Assembly: GCA_031553685.1 (NCBI GenBank)
Contig: JAVBLE010000053.1
Span: forward strand, 11,322 to 75,321
From: JAFGVL01 sp031553685
GTDB lineage: Bacteria; Bacteroidota; Bacteroidia; Bacteroidales; Paludibacteraceae
Direction of reading: 5' to 3'
Length of the DNA stretch: 64,000 nt
In this document: positions 43,303 to 51,623 of the stretch, piece after piece
How positions within the stretch are numbered: the stretch's first letter is position 1
Layout of the letters: every line of letters starts with the position of its first letter
Program-made: the position numbers and the translations under genes
The notes under the pieces: generated by a model
What the model saw: only the letters and a program-made list of their open reading frames with translations
The model's database searches: none
What the model was told of the DNA's origin: nothing

Positions 43303-43310
43303 TAAGTTTG
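43303..43310 (+). promoter_or_regulatory. -7 element TAAGTTTG
   Basis: An exact TAnnTTTG, 50 bases before the YhcG-type gene ATG at 43361. Confidence 0.5.
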
Positions 43311-43360
43311 CAGATAATTGAGAATGATAACCGTGATTTTACCATTCAAAAAAGAAATTT

Positions 43361-44368
43361 ATGTTGAAAGAAAATAATAAAGATAGACAATACATCTTTG
43401 ATATAAAAAAGCTACTCCAACAGGCTCGTCAAAAAGCATATACAGCTATCAACACAGCCATGATTGAAGTTTATTGGAAAATCGGTAGGCGAATTGTTGA
43501 TGAAGAGCAAAAGGGAGAAAAGCGGGCAGCTTATGGCGAGGAAATCTTACAAACATTATCCAAAGAACTAACTGTTGAGTTCGGTAAAGGTTTTTCGTAT
43601 GCAAATCTTCGTAATTTCAGGCAATTTTATTTAACTTTTTCTGAAAATCAAATTTATTACGCACTGCGTAGCAATTTGACATGGACACATTACCGACTGA
43701 TAATGAGGATAGAAGATGCAAATGCAAAACAATATTATTTGAAAGAATGTTCTGAGCAAATGTGGAGCACTCGTGCGCTCGAACGAAATATAAATACACA
43801 TTATTACGAACGGCTTTTATCTTCTTCTCAAAACAAACAATATGATGTTCAGCAACAGCAAAATCCCAATGAATTTATCAAAGATCCCTATGTTTTTGAA
43901 TTCTTGAACATCCCTCAATCATTTGCCAATACAGAAAAAGAGATTGAATCAGCTCTCATCGAAAATTTGCAGCATTTTCTATTAGAACTAGGTAAAGGAT
44001 TTTCTTTTGTCGGCAGGCAATTTCGTATCAGCACAGAGACTTCGCATTTTTATATCGATCTTGTTTTTTATAATTATATCCTCAAATGTTTTGTTCTCTT
44101 TGATCTGAAGATTGATAAACTTAGTCATCAAGATATCGGACAAATGGATATGTATGTTCGTATGTTTGATAGTTTAAAAAGAGGAGAAACAGACAATCCT
44201 ACTATTGGCATTATTCTTTGCTCGGAAAAAGAAGAAACCATTGTAAAATATAGTGTTTTGCAAGAAAGCAAACAATTATTTGCAACCAAATACATGCCAT
44301 ATCTTCCAACAGAAGAAGAGCTTATCAAAGAAATAGAACGAGAAAGGAAATTGCTAAAACATGAATAA
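43361..44368 (+). CDS. YhcG/DUF1016 PD-(D/E)XK nuclease family protein
   Basis: A 335-residue two-domain protein. The N-terminal DUF1016_N domain (MIEVYWKIGRRIVDEEQKG; LSKELTVEFGKGFSYANLRNFRQFYLTF) is helical. The C-terminal domain has PYVFEFLNIP, ALIENLQHFLLELGKGFSFVGRQ, YIDLVFYNYILKCFVLFDLKI (the D...(D/E)xK core) and DIGQMDMYVRMFD, typical of the YhcG nuclease family. These are found near restriction and mobile genes and are thought to cleave DNA or help resolve recombination. It begins a plus-strand pair with the AddB-like gene, 3 bp apart. Confidence 0.9.
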   Translation: MLKENNKDRQYIFDIKKLLQQARQKAYTAINTAMIEVYWKIGRRIVDEEQKGEKRAAYGEEILQTLSKELTVEFGKGFSYANLRNFRQFYLTFSENQIYYALRSNLTWTHYRLIMRIEDANAKQYYLKECSEQMWSTRALERNINTHYYERLLSSSQNKQYDVQQQQNPNEFIKDPYVFEFLNIPQSFANTEKEIESALIENLQHFLLELGKGFSFVGRQFRISTETSHFYIDLVFYNYILKCFVLFDLKIDKLSHQDIGQMDMYVRMFDSLKRGETDNPTIGIILCSEKEETIVKYSVLQESKQLFATKYMPYLPTEEELIKEIERERKLLKHE

Positions 44369-44371
44369 AAT

Positions 44372-47272
44372 ATGCCACAGACCCCTTTTCTCGAACAAGT
44401 AGCCACTGATTTGGTGCAGCGTTTCGGCAACGATATGTCGCGTGTAACGGTTGTTTTTCCCAACCGGCGGGCACGGCTGTTCTTCAACGAATATTTGTGT
44501 GTGGCTTCGGACAAAGCACTTTGGGCACCTTTTTATGCCGATCTGAACGAGCTTTTTGTCAGTGCATCCAAATTACAACAAGCCGATTCGCTTAAATTGC
44601 TCAATATTTTATACAAAATCTATATTGATATTTATAATAAACACACAAATACTGTATCTGTCGAAACCTTCGACGAGTTTTATTATTTTGGCGAAATCAT
44701 TTTGAGTGATTTTAATGATGTGGACAAAAACTTGGTGAATCCGATGGCATTGTTCAGCAATCTATTGGAACTGGAAAAGCTAAAAGATGATTTTGAACAC
44801 CTTGACCAAACGCAATGGGAAACCGTTGAGCGTTTCTTTCACGACATTGCTACCAAACCCACCAAGCTGAAAGATGCATTTTTCTCCATCTGGAGCATTT
44901 TGGGAGATGTTTATGCCGAATTTAAAAATCAACTCATATCCGAAAACATTGCTTTTGATGGTATGTTATATCGTTCGGTAATTGAAGATTTGCAGGCAAA
45001 CGGAGTGCAAAGTTTCTCACAAGAGAAATATGTTTTTGTCGGGTTCAATGTGTTGACCAAATGCGAAAAAGAATTATTCAAACTTTTACAGCAAAATGAT
45101 AAAGCCCTTTTCTATTGGGATTATAATGAATATTATTTAGGTGAAATACACGAAACCGGTCGCTTTATTCGCCAAAACCTGCAACAATTTCCACCGGCAA
45201 TTAAGCCTGTAGATACAACAGACTTTGAGAGTAATAAAAGTTCGGTTTGCATGGTCGAGTCTTCGTCCGAAAGTGCACAGGCAGGTTATATTGAGCAATG
45301 GCTCAAAGATATTGGGTTCACACCAACTGACGATGTGCCGGATACTGCCATTGTGCTTTGCAACGAAGCAAACCTGCAATCGGTAATGCATGCCATACCC
45401 GGTGAAACAACAAACGGCGAAGCTATTTCGGCAAATATCACCATGGGTTTCCCGCTTACACAAACGCCTGTTTTTAGTCTTATCACAGCACTTGCCGAAT
45501 TGCAACTGAAAGGGGTGGATGAAGCAAATAACCGTTTTCGCTATAATTTTGTGTTGCCTGTGTTACAACATCCTTACATTCGGCTTATTTTCAAAGAATC
45601 CGGTGCCGTGGAGGCTTTGATGATACACGAACATAACTTCTTCCCAACACAAAACGAACTGCAAAACACACAGATATTTCGCCCGACTCGCGATGCCAAA
45701 ACGCTTGCCGCCTATCTGCTCGAAATTGTACAAACGGTTGCCCTCGAATATGGTAAAACAGAAGCAGACAATACACAATCGTTCTCTCAACTCTATAGCG
45801 AATCGTTGTTTCGGGCGTTTCAATCTCTCAACCGGTTGAACGATCTGCTGCAAAGCGGCGAATTGCATACCGAAAAAGCTACTCTTGTAAGTTTGCTCAA
45901 ACGGATGTTGGTAAGTACTTCGGTGCCATTCCACGGCGAACCGGCAAAAGGATTGCAGATAATGGGATTGCTCGAAACCCGTAACCTCGACTTCAAGAAT
46001 GTACTGATGCTAAGTGTAAACGAAGGCGTGCTCCCCAAGTCGGAAAACGAATCGTCGTTTATTCCGCACTTTATCCGGCAGTTTTTCGGTATGACTACGG
46101 TGGAACATCAAGATTCGTTATACGCGTATTATTTCTATCGACTGCTACAACGAGCCGAAAATGTATCACTTTCGTATAGCACGGCGGCTAAATCGACTGG
46201 AAAACTGGAAAAAAGTCGTTACTTGTTGCAACTACTTACCGAGTCAGGTTTGAAAGTCAAACAACTGACTATTAAAACCGAACTGAACCCACAGCAAAAT
46301 AACGAAATCACGGTTCGTAAAACCGACGACTTGATCATTCAACTTAAAAACAGATACGATAAACGCAGTAATCCCGAAGCAAAAACCCTTTCGCCATCGG
46401 CTTTCAATAGTTATCTGGATTGTAGCTTGCGGTTTTATTTGCAATATATTGCCGGGGTAAAACCTCCACAAGAGCTGACTGATGAGTTGGACAACTCGGT
46501 ACTCGGGCGAGTGTTTCACAAAGCAATGGAACTTATTTACCGCGAAATGGGGCGTACGCCGCTTGAGCAAAAAGAAATCACACCTTTTGTGGTAACCGAA
46601 GCATTGATTGATAACTTTTTGTACAATATTGTCCGGCTCGAAGCCGCTATAGAGGAAGCTTTTAATCAAGAATTTTTCGGGAAAAGAAAAGTAGCACGCA
46701 ATCGTTATAATGGTGAGCAATTGATTTATTTTCGAATTATCAATCAATTAATTAAGCGATTGTTGAAAATTGATAAAAGCAATGTCCCATTTACTCTCAT
46801 AGCCCTCGAAAAAGAAAAATATCGCCGAATTGAGTTGAATGATATGTTGCTGCAAGTTGGTGGTATTGTGGATCGAATTGACGAAAAAGAAAAAACCTTG
46901 CGTGTGGTGGATTATAAAACAGGTGGTCGCCCTTCGAATATCAACACCATGGAAAAACTCTTTGAACAAGGAAAAGACCGTGCAAGTTATGCTTTTCAAG
47001 CGTTTCTATATTCCTCTATCCTGGTTGAAGAACAGCCAGAAGCCGTTATTCCGGCACTTATCTATATCCAAAAAGCCATTGCAGACGATTATTCGCCAGT
47101 AATCACCTGGCAAAATGGTCCGATAAACGATTTTAGCGAAATAAAAGATGAATTTGAAACAGCATTTCGGGCAAAATTAGCCGAACTATTCAACCCCGAA
47201 ATCCCATTTACCCAAACCGGAAATGAATATGCCTGCGAATGGTGCAACTTTAAGCGGATGTGTGGACGGTGA
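44372..47272 (+). CDS. AddB-like PD-(D/E)XK nuclease
   Basis: A 966-residue protein like the AddB/RexB subunit of recombinational repair helicase-nucleases. The N-terminus has VVFPNRRARLFFNEYL, and later come LLETRNLDFKNVLMLSVNEGVLP and STAAKSTGKLEKSRYLLQLL, as in the degraded helicase body. The C-terminus has a PD-(D/E)XK nuclease (LRVVDYKTGGRPS) and iron-sulfur-type cysteines (SYLDCSLRFYLQYIAG; ACEWCNFKRMCG). An AddA partner is not in the window. It may repair double-strand breaks. The stop codon of the YhcG-type gene is 3 bp before. Confidence 0.9.
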   Translation: MPQTPFLEQVATDLVQRFGNDMSRVTVVFPNRRARLFFNEYLCVASDKALWAPFYADLNELFVSASKLQQADSLKLLNILYKIYIDIYNKHTNTVSVETFDEFYYFGEIILSDFNDVDKNLVNPMALFSNLLELEKLKDDFEHLDQTQWETVERFFHDIATKPTKLKDAFFSIWSILGDVYAEFKNQLISENIAFDGMLYRSVIEDLQANGVQSFSQEKYVFVGFNVLTKCEKELFKLLQQNDKALFYWDYNEYYLGEIHETGRFIRQNLQQFPPAIKPVDTTDFESNKSSVCMVESSSESAQAGYIEQWLKDIGFTPTDDVPDTAIVLCNEANLQSVMHAIPGETTNGEAISANITMGFPLTQTPVFSLITALAELQLKGVDEANNRFRYNFVLPVLQHPYIRLIFKESGAVEALMIHEHNFFPTQNELQNTQIFRPTRDAKTLAAYLLEIVQTVALEYGKTEADNTQSFSQLYSESLFRAFQSLNRLNDLLQSGELHTEKATLVSLLKRMLVSTSVPFHGEPAKGLQIMGLLETRNLDFKNVLMLSVNEGVLPKSENESSFIPHFIRQFFGMTTVEHQDSLYAYYFYRLLQRAENVSLSYSTAAKSTGKLEKSRYLLQLLTESGLKVKQLTIKTELNPQQNNEITVRKTDDLIIQLKNRYDKRSNPEAKTLSPSAFNSYLDCSLRFYLQYIAGVKPPQELTDELDNSVLGRVFHKAMELIYREMGRTPLEQKEITPFVVTEALIDNFLYNIVRLEAAIEEAFNQEFFGKRKVARNRYNGEQLIYFRIINQLIKRLLKIDKSNVPFTLIALEKEKYRRIELNDMLLQVGGIVDRIDEKEKTLRVVDYKTGGRPSNINTMEKLFEQGKDRASYAFQAFLYSSILVEEQPEAVIPALIYIQKAIADDYSPVITWQNGPINDFSEIKDEFETAFRAKLAELFNPEIPFTQTGNEYACEWCNFKRMCGR

Positions 47273-47330
47273 TTTTATATTTTTCCTCAAAGACACAAAG
47301 AAAATTTAGGATTCTTTGTGGGCTATTCAA

Positions 47331-48080
47331 TCACCCAAACACCTTCAAAAACACCTCCTTATAACTTGGCGAAATCTCTATCTCTGTTCCGTCTTCGAGC
47401 ACAGCGTAACCGCCCGAATTTTTGTGATACGATTTGACAAAATCAGTATTGATAATATGCGATTTGTGTACCCGCAGAAATGGCGGCGGCAATATTTCCT
47501 CAAAATGCTTGAGAAAACGGCAAACCATTTTCTTTGTCTTATTACTCAAATAAATATCGGTAAAATTGCCGTTCCCTTGCAGACGAACAATTTCTTCCAT
47601 TTTTACCACTTCAAAACCTTCGAGCGTGGGCAAGATAACTTGCTGTTTCTGAAGTCGCGGCTCATGATAATTTTCGAGGATAATTTTATTGCGATTGAAA
47701 GTTTCGTTGTCGGCAATGTGTTGCTGCACTTTGGTTACGGCCACAATGAGTTCTTCTATATCAACCGGTTTTAGCAGGTAGTAAGCTGCACTCTGGTTGA
47801 GTGCCCGCAACGAATATTGCGAATAGGCAGTAACAAAGATGGTTTCGAAATACAAATCCTTGCAACCGTCCAACACATCAAATGCATTGCCAAAAGGCAT
47901 TTCTACATCAAGAAAGACAAGCTGGGGCTGCAACTCGTGCAGCAACTCCACGCCTTCCTTGGCGTTTTGTGCTTCGCCAATTACTTCTACATGCGGACAA
48001 TATTTTGCTAAATAACTTTTGAGAGCTTCGCGTGCCGATATTTCGTCTTCGACTATTACGCTGCGAATGGATTTTATCAT
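47331..48080 (-). CDS. LytTR-family response regulator
   Basis: A 249-residue two-component response regulator. The receiver domain (1-120) has the acidic pair ED at 11-12, the phospho-acceptor Asp58 in LVFLDVEMPFG, and the switch Lys in YYLLKPVDIEE. The C-terminal LytTR domain (about 145-249) has VVKMEEIVRLQGNGNFTDIYL and FLRVHKSHIINTDFV, which bind DNA by an unusual beta-fold. It pairs with the sensor kinase gene that ends 115 bp upstream on the same strand. A shared AAAGTGTAA-type hairpin lies between them. Confidence 0.93.
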   Translation of the reverse strand: MIKSIRSVIVEDEISAREALKSYLAKYCPHVEVIGEAQNAKEGVELLHELQPQLVFLDVEMPFGNAFDVLDGCKDLYFETIFVTAYSQYSLRALNQSAAYYLLKPVDIEELIVAVTKVQQHIADNETFNRNKIILENYHEPRLQKQQVILPTLEGFEVVKMEEIVRLQGNGNFTDIYLSNKTKKMVCRFLKHFEEILPPPFLRVHKSHIINTDFVKSYHKNSGGYAVLEDGTEIEISPSYKEVFLKVFG

Positions 48081-48121
48081 GGGCTTTATTTTTAGACAGA
48101 ATTTACAGAATTGCAGGGTGT

Positions 48122-48196
48122 AAAGTGTAATGAGTAAAGTGTAATCTAAACTTCATTTTACTATCATTATTTTTTACTCCTTACTCTTTACACTTT
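48122..48196. repeat. Hairpin between the kinase and regulator genes
   Basis: AAAGTGTAATGAGTAA (48122-48137) pairs with TTACTCTTTACACTTT (48181-48196) with one mismatch. It overlaps the kinase stop and may be an attenuator or RNA-stability element. Confidence 0.5.
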
Positions 48197-49977
48197 TAAC
48201 TTGGAACGATTATCATTACAATCACTCCCGTTTCGTTGCCCTGCTTGTCTTCCACTTGGAGCGAAATATGGGTGCGATACAGGTTATTCAACAGGCTGAT
48301 TCGTTCGTTGGTATTGGTCATGCCGCGCGATTGGTGTTGGCGTTGGTGCTCGGTTTTTAGCTCCCGGCTGCGGCGTATACCAATGCCGTTGTCTTCTACC
48401 TTTATCACCAGATTATTATTTTCCAAAAATATTTTCAAGGATAAATTCCCCTTGGTTTCTTTGTAACGCAGCCCGTGCCAAATGGCATTTTCGAGTTGCG
48501 GCTGTACGAGCATATTGGGGATTTGCAGGGCGTCGGCGTCAATGCTTTCGTCCACATCAATCGTGTACGAAAATTTGTCGCTAAAACGCATGTGTTCCAG
48601 TTGCAGATACTCTTTGAGTTGAGCCAGCTCGACCGAGAGCGGAATGAAATCCTTATTGGAATTTTCCATCATATTACGCATCAGTTTGGAGTATGACGAA
48701 AGATATTTGTTCGCCTCCAATTCATTATTTTGTGCGATAAATTGATTAATGCTATTAAGGCTATTGAAAATAAAATGCGGATTCATCTCGCGCCTAAGCG
48801 ATTGCAACGCAATTTGTTTATTCTTTTTATTAATCGAGAATAAAAATTTCACAATAACGATTACTACCAACAAAATAAGCGCGATAACCCCAATCAAGAA
48901 ATAATTGATCGTGTTGGTGCGGGCAATAAGTTCGTCTTTCAAGGCGCGTTCTTTTTCGAGCTGGGCAATGCGCTGTTCGACCGAGAGGATTGTTTTGGTG
49001 TCAATCAACGAACTGTCGGCTGCAATAACAGAGTCGAAATTTTTAGCGAAATCATCGTACAGTTCGACTATTTTCTTGGTATCATTGGTTTTGCGATATT
49101 CGGCTACCAACAAGTCGAGGCTCTTTTTGGCAGCCAAAGTATTGTGTTGCTCGATGGCTATTTGGTAGGCTTGTTGTAGCGACTCAATGCCTTTTTCGCG
49201 GTTATCACCCTTAAAATAATTTTGCGACATTAATTGTAATTGCTCTATGGCAATTAATTCATTGCTCGTTTTTTTTGCTTCGGTAACAATATCTTTGGTT
49301 ACAGCTTCGGCTTTTTCATACTCTGCATTTCGGGCATAAGCCGTAGCGATTTCTTGTTTTATCACAATGGCTTTGTCCGAATTTTCGGTTTCTTTCAGTG
49401 CGCTTTGCAGGTTGCCGATAGCTTCGTCTTTCTTGTTTTCAGCCATTTTAAGGTCAGCCATTTGCTTGTAGGCATCGGCACGGTCGGCACTCTTTTCGGC
49501 AATGGCAATATTCTCTTGGATATATCCGACTTGAACATCTTTGTTTGCCTGATTTTCGAGACGCTTAGCATCATTCGCATTCAGCTTTCTGGCAACTTTG
49601 TCTTGCGCATAATAATTGGCCGAATTGTAGCTTTGAATGGCAAGTTCGGTTTTGTTTTGCGCTTCTTGTATTTTTGCCAATTCGCGATCGATAGCGGCTA
49701 CTTTATCTTTATTTTTCAGCTTCAAATAAATCTTTCTTGCCTTTTGCCAATTCTCTTCGGCTTTGGTATAATTGCCGGCATCCGAGAATTTCTTTGCCAG
49801 ATTCTCATAGTCGGCTGCCACCACATCGTCGGGCTTGTCTTCGTCCAGCGATTTGGAGAGTTCCATTGCGGCTTCTTTTTGTACCGATACCTTGCTCGAT
49901 GATTTTTTTTGTTGGGCAAAAATCGTCATCGAAACAAAACAGAGGAAAAGGGTTAGTATGTGTGTTTTCGTTTTCAT
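48196..49977 (-). CDS. Sensor histidine kinase with TPR-type periplasmic domain
   Basis: A 593-residue inner-membrane kinase. A signal peptide (MKTKTHILTLFLCFVSMTIFAQQ) is followed by ~300 residues of TPR-like helices (VGYIQENIAIAEKSADRADAY; YEKAEAVTKDIVTEAK), a membrane helix (YFLIGVIALILLVVIVIVKF), the His_kinase box REMNPHFIFNSLNSI (His401) and a HATPase_c domain (NAIWHGLRYKET; VEDNGIGI). It signals to the LytTR regulator. A longer frame to 50112 adds an REP-derived peptide (ETGHALSLQQ) before the signal, so the ATG at 49977 is chosen. Confidence 0.9.
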   Translation of the reverse strand: MKTKTHILTLFLCFVSMTIFAQQKKSSSKVSVQKEAAMELSKSLDEDKPDDVVAADYENLAKKFSDAGNYTKAEENWQKARKIYLKLKNKDKVAAIDRELAKIQEAQNKTELAIQSYNSANYYAQDKVARKLNANDAKRLENQANKDVQVGYIQENIAIAEKSADRADAYKQMADLKMAENKKDEAIGNLQSALKETENSDKAIVIKQEIATAYARNAEYEKAEAVTKDIVTEAKKTSNELIAIEQLQLMSQNYFKGDNREKGIESLQQAYQIAIEQHNTLAAKKSLDLLVAEYRKTNDTKKIVELYDDFAKNFDSVIAADSSLIDTKTILSVEQRIAQLEKERALKDELIARTNTINYFLIGVIALILLVVIVIVKFLFSINKKNKQIALQSLRREMNPHFIFNSLNSINQFIAQNNELEANKYLSSYSKLMRNMMENSNKDFIPLSVELAQLKEYLQLEHMRFSDKFSYTIDVDESIDADALQIPNMLVQPQLENAIWHGLRYKETKGNLSLKIFLENNNLVIKVEDNGIGIRRSRELKTEHQRQHQSRGMTNTNERISLLNNLYRTHISLQVEDKQGNETGVIVMIIVPS

Positions 49978-50021
49978 GGTTTTGTGTTTGGGCATTCGGT
50001 TGTTGTGGGTGTTGTTTTGTT

Positions 50022-50104
50022 GTAGAGACAGGGCATTCGATTGTTGTAGAGACAGGGCATGCCCTGTCTCTACTCTACGGCATGCCCTGTCTCTACGGCA
50101 ACCG
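50022..50104. repeat. REP palindromes between kinase and transposase genes
   Basis: The word GTAGAGACAGGGCATGCC and its complement appear in head-to-head pairs, giving strong hairpins. A further copy TCTACGGCATGCCCTGTCTC follows. These abut the kinase start and the transposase stop. Confidence 0.85.
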
Positions 50105-50117
50105 GCGCCCATATTTA

Positions 50118-50735
50118 TTACAAATAAAATTTATCCGTTTCCCAATTTGCAGGATTGTTAATAATATATTCTGATATTTGTCGAAATGATTTTTCATCGC
50201 GAATAATGTGTTCATGAAAACGCGTTTGCCATGCAAATTCATATTCCAATCGATGTGCATGTTTCGTTACCGCCGATTTATACGATCCGACAATGGATGA
50301 AATGGTGTTTTTGCCTTGATTCCGAAATCGTTTCTGGGCAGGTGTTTGTTGTGGTAGTAGAGACAGGGCATTCGGTTGTTGTTGTAGAGACAGGGCATGC
50401 CCTGTCTCTACTGCATGCCCTGTCTCTACGGACGGCGCCAATGCCGATACATCCGTTTTATTCCCCGATAAAATCAAAATGCCATGGATATGATTAGGCA
50501 TTACCACAAAGGTATCCAATTCGATATTTTGTGCATGATTTTTTATTTCATGCCACAACACATCTGCTAATATTCCAAGATGTGATAAATTCATTTTTCC
50601 ATCTATAATTTTACCAAAATAATCTTCTTTATCTTTGGTACAGATAGTAATAAAATAAGCTCCATCACAACCATAATCCCACCACTCGGCACGGGCAGAT
50701 GATATTCGGTATTTATTTTGATATTTTTCAGCCAT
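50118..50735 (-). CDS. REP-associated tyrosine transposase (RAYT)
   Basis: A 205-residue HUH-type Y1 transposase of the RAYT family, which mobilises flanking REP palindromes. Motifs are GAYFITICTKDKEDYFG, the HUH pair in VVMPNHIHGILIL, the probable catalytic Tyr in ISSIVGSYKSAVTKHA, and the C-terminal WQTRFHEHIIRDEKSFRQISEYIINNP. Between the HUH and Tyr regions a Gln/Leu-rich stretch (VETGHAVETGHALSLQQQ) is translated REP sequence, so copies have inserted in frame into their own transposase gene. REPs also lie on both sides. The enzyme core is intact, but activity after the insert is untested. Confidence 0.93.
   Translation of the reverse strand: MAEKYQNKYRISSARAEWWDYGCDGAYFITICTKDKEDYFGKIIDGKMNLSHLGILADVLWHEIKNHAQNIELDTFVVMPNHIHGILILSGNKTDVSALAPSVETGHAVETGHALSLQQQPNALSLLPQQTPAQKRFRNQGKNTISSIVGSYKSAVTKHAHRLEYEFAWQTRFHEHIIRDEKSFRQISEYIINNPANWETDKFYL
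50343..50438. repeat. REP palindromes inside the transposase gene
   Basis: GTAGAGACAGGGCATTCGG, then GTAGAGACAGGGCATGCC with its complement, then GCATGCCCTGTCTCTACGG, all within the coding frame of the RAYT gene. The translated product is the ETGHALSLQQ stretch. Confidence 0.9.
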
Positions 50736-50767
50736 TTATTGTTTTTTTGTTTGGGGTGTTGTTTTTC

Positions 50768-50822
50768 CGTAGAGACAGGGCATGCGGTTGTTGTAGAGAC
50801 AGGGCATGCCCTGTCTCTACTC
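50768..50822. repeat. REP palindromes upstream of the transposase gene
   Basis: Two GTAGAGACAGGGCATGC copies and one complementary copy lie between the RAYT start and the stop of the HTH gene. The last base is 3-4 bases from that stop. Confidence 0.85.
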
Positions 50823-50825
50823 GCC

Positions 50826-51185
50826 CTATTTTTTCAAAACTCCCTCGTAAACCTTCACTTTCATTTTCAACTCGTCGAGTTCCTGTTGCATGGCATTTAT
50901 TTTTTGTTGCAGTTCGTCTGCTTTTTGCAGCAGTTCGGTTTCTTTTTTCCCGATATATTCTATGTTCAAAGCCTCGGCTATCTCAGCCAGGAAGTTGTGC
51001 TGCAAAGCTTGCGAGGCGCGCCACCAAATGCCGGTTTGCAGCGTGTCGCTCGCAAAGTAGGCGTTGACACTCGAAGGCGTAACGCCCATTTGCCGTGCCA
51101 GCCACGCCTTGTTTGTGTTATGCTCATTGATGTGCTTTTCGAGCAATTTGCCGTTGTGAGGCATGTCTTTGATGATTTTTTTCAT
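50826..51185 (-). CDS. Small HTH protein with C-terminal coiled coil
   Basis: A 119-residue protein. Residues 10-75 form an XRE-like helix-turn-helix (LLEKHINEHNTNKAWLARQMGVTPSSVNAYF). Residues 80-119 are a charged coiled coil (KKETELLQKADELQQKINAMQQ), suggesting a dimer or higher oligomer. Directly upstream of its ATG lies a nine-unit 21-bp array that is the obvious candidate binding site. Its stop abuts an REP cluster. It could be an autoregulator, or a protein that coats the array as a segregation or replication factor. Confidence 0.75.
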   Translation of the reverse strand: MKKIIKDMPHNGKLLEKHINEHNTNKAWLARQMGVTPSSVNAYFASDTLQTGIWWRASQALQHNFLAEIAEALNIEYIGKKETELLQKADELQQKINAMQQELDELKMKVKVYEGVLKK

Positions 51186-51229
51186 GATTTACGGTCTTTT
51201 ATTGTGATTAAAGAGGTAAATATAGTCTG

Positions 51230-51418
51230 TTTTTTCGTTTTTAGCGTAATGTTTTATGTTATAAGCATAATATTTTATTCTTTTTACATAAAAGATTATT
51301 CTAATAAGGTAAAAAACTACGCTTTAAACATATTGTTTTATGTTATAAGCGTAATCTATTATGTTTTTAAAGTAATACAATATGTTTTTTACATAAAAGA
51401 TTATCTTATTAAAGTAAT
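51230..51418. repeat. Nine contiguous 21-bp units (iteron-like)
   Basis: The units end at 51250, 51271, 51292, 51313, 51334, 51355, 51376, 51397 and 51418, exactly 21 bases apart. The strongest shared part is the last 12 bases, consensus TWTAARCRTAAT. Units 2 and 6 differ at one base; unit 3 resembles 8 and unit 4 resembles 9. The array starts 45 bases upstream of the HTH gene's ATG. Sequence immediately outside does not fit the unit. Confidence 0.85.
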
Positions 51419-51520
51419 CTTTGCCGCTTTTTGAGAGAAAACACATGCTTTTAGGGTCTTTTCTTTGTTGTTTCTTTTCTGATTACAAAGTAAATACTTT
51501 TTACACTTTTATTTACGATA

Positions 51521-51588
51521 TTTCACCCATTCATATCGGGGTTTCACCCATTTGTGCCGAAATGCTAATTTTTGATAGTATACATTTG
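51521..51588 (+). promoter_or_regulatory. Direct repeat TTTCACCCAT and -7 element before the VWA gene
   Basis: TTTCACCCA occurs at 51521-51529 and 51542-51550, again 21 bases apart. TACATTTG (an exact TAnnTTTG) lies at 51581-51588, 35 bases before the VWA gene ATG. Confidence 0.5.
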
Positions 51589-51623
51589 ACCCAGATTTTG
51601 AAACCATTTTAATACATACAATC

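Noticed and set aside
50718..51434. A 238-codon plus-strand frame over the REP cluster, HTH gene and 21-bp array
   Set aside because: It is antisense to a good HTH gene and its 7-residue periodicity is just the translated array.
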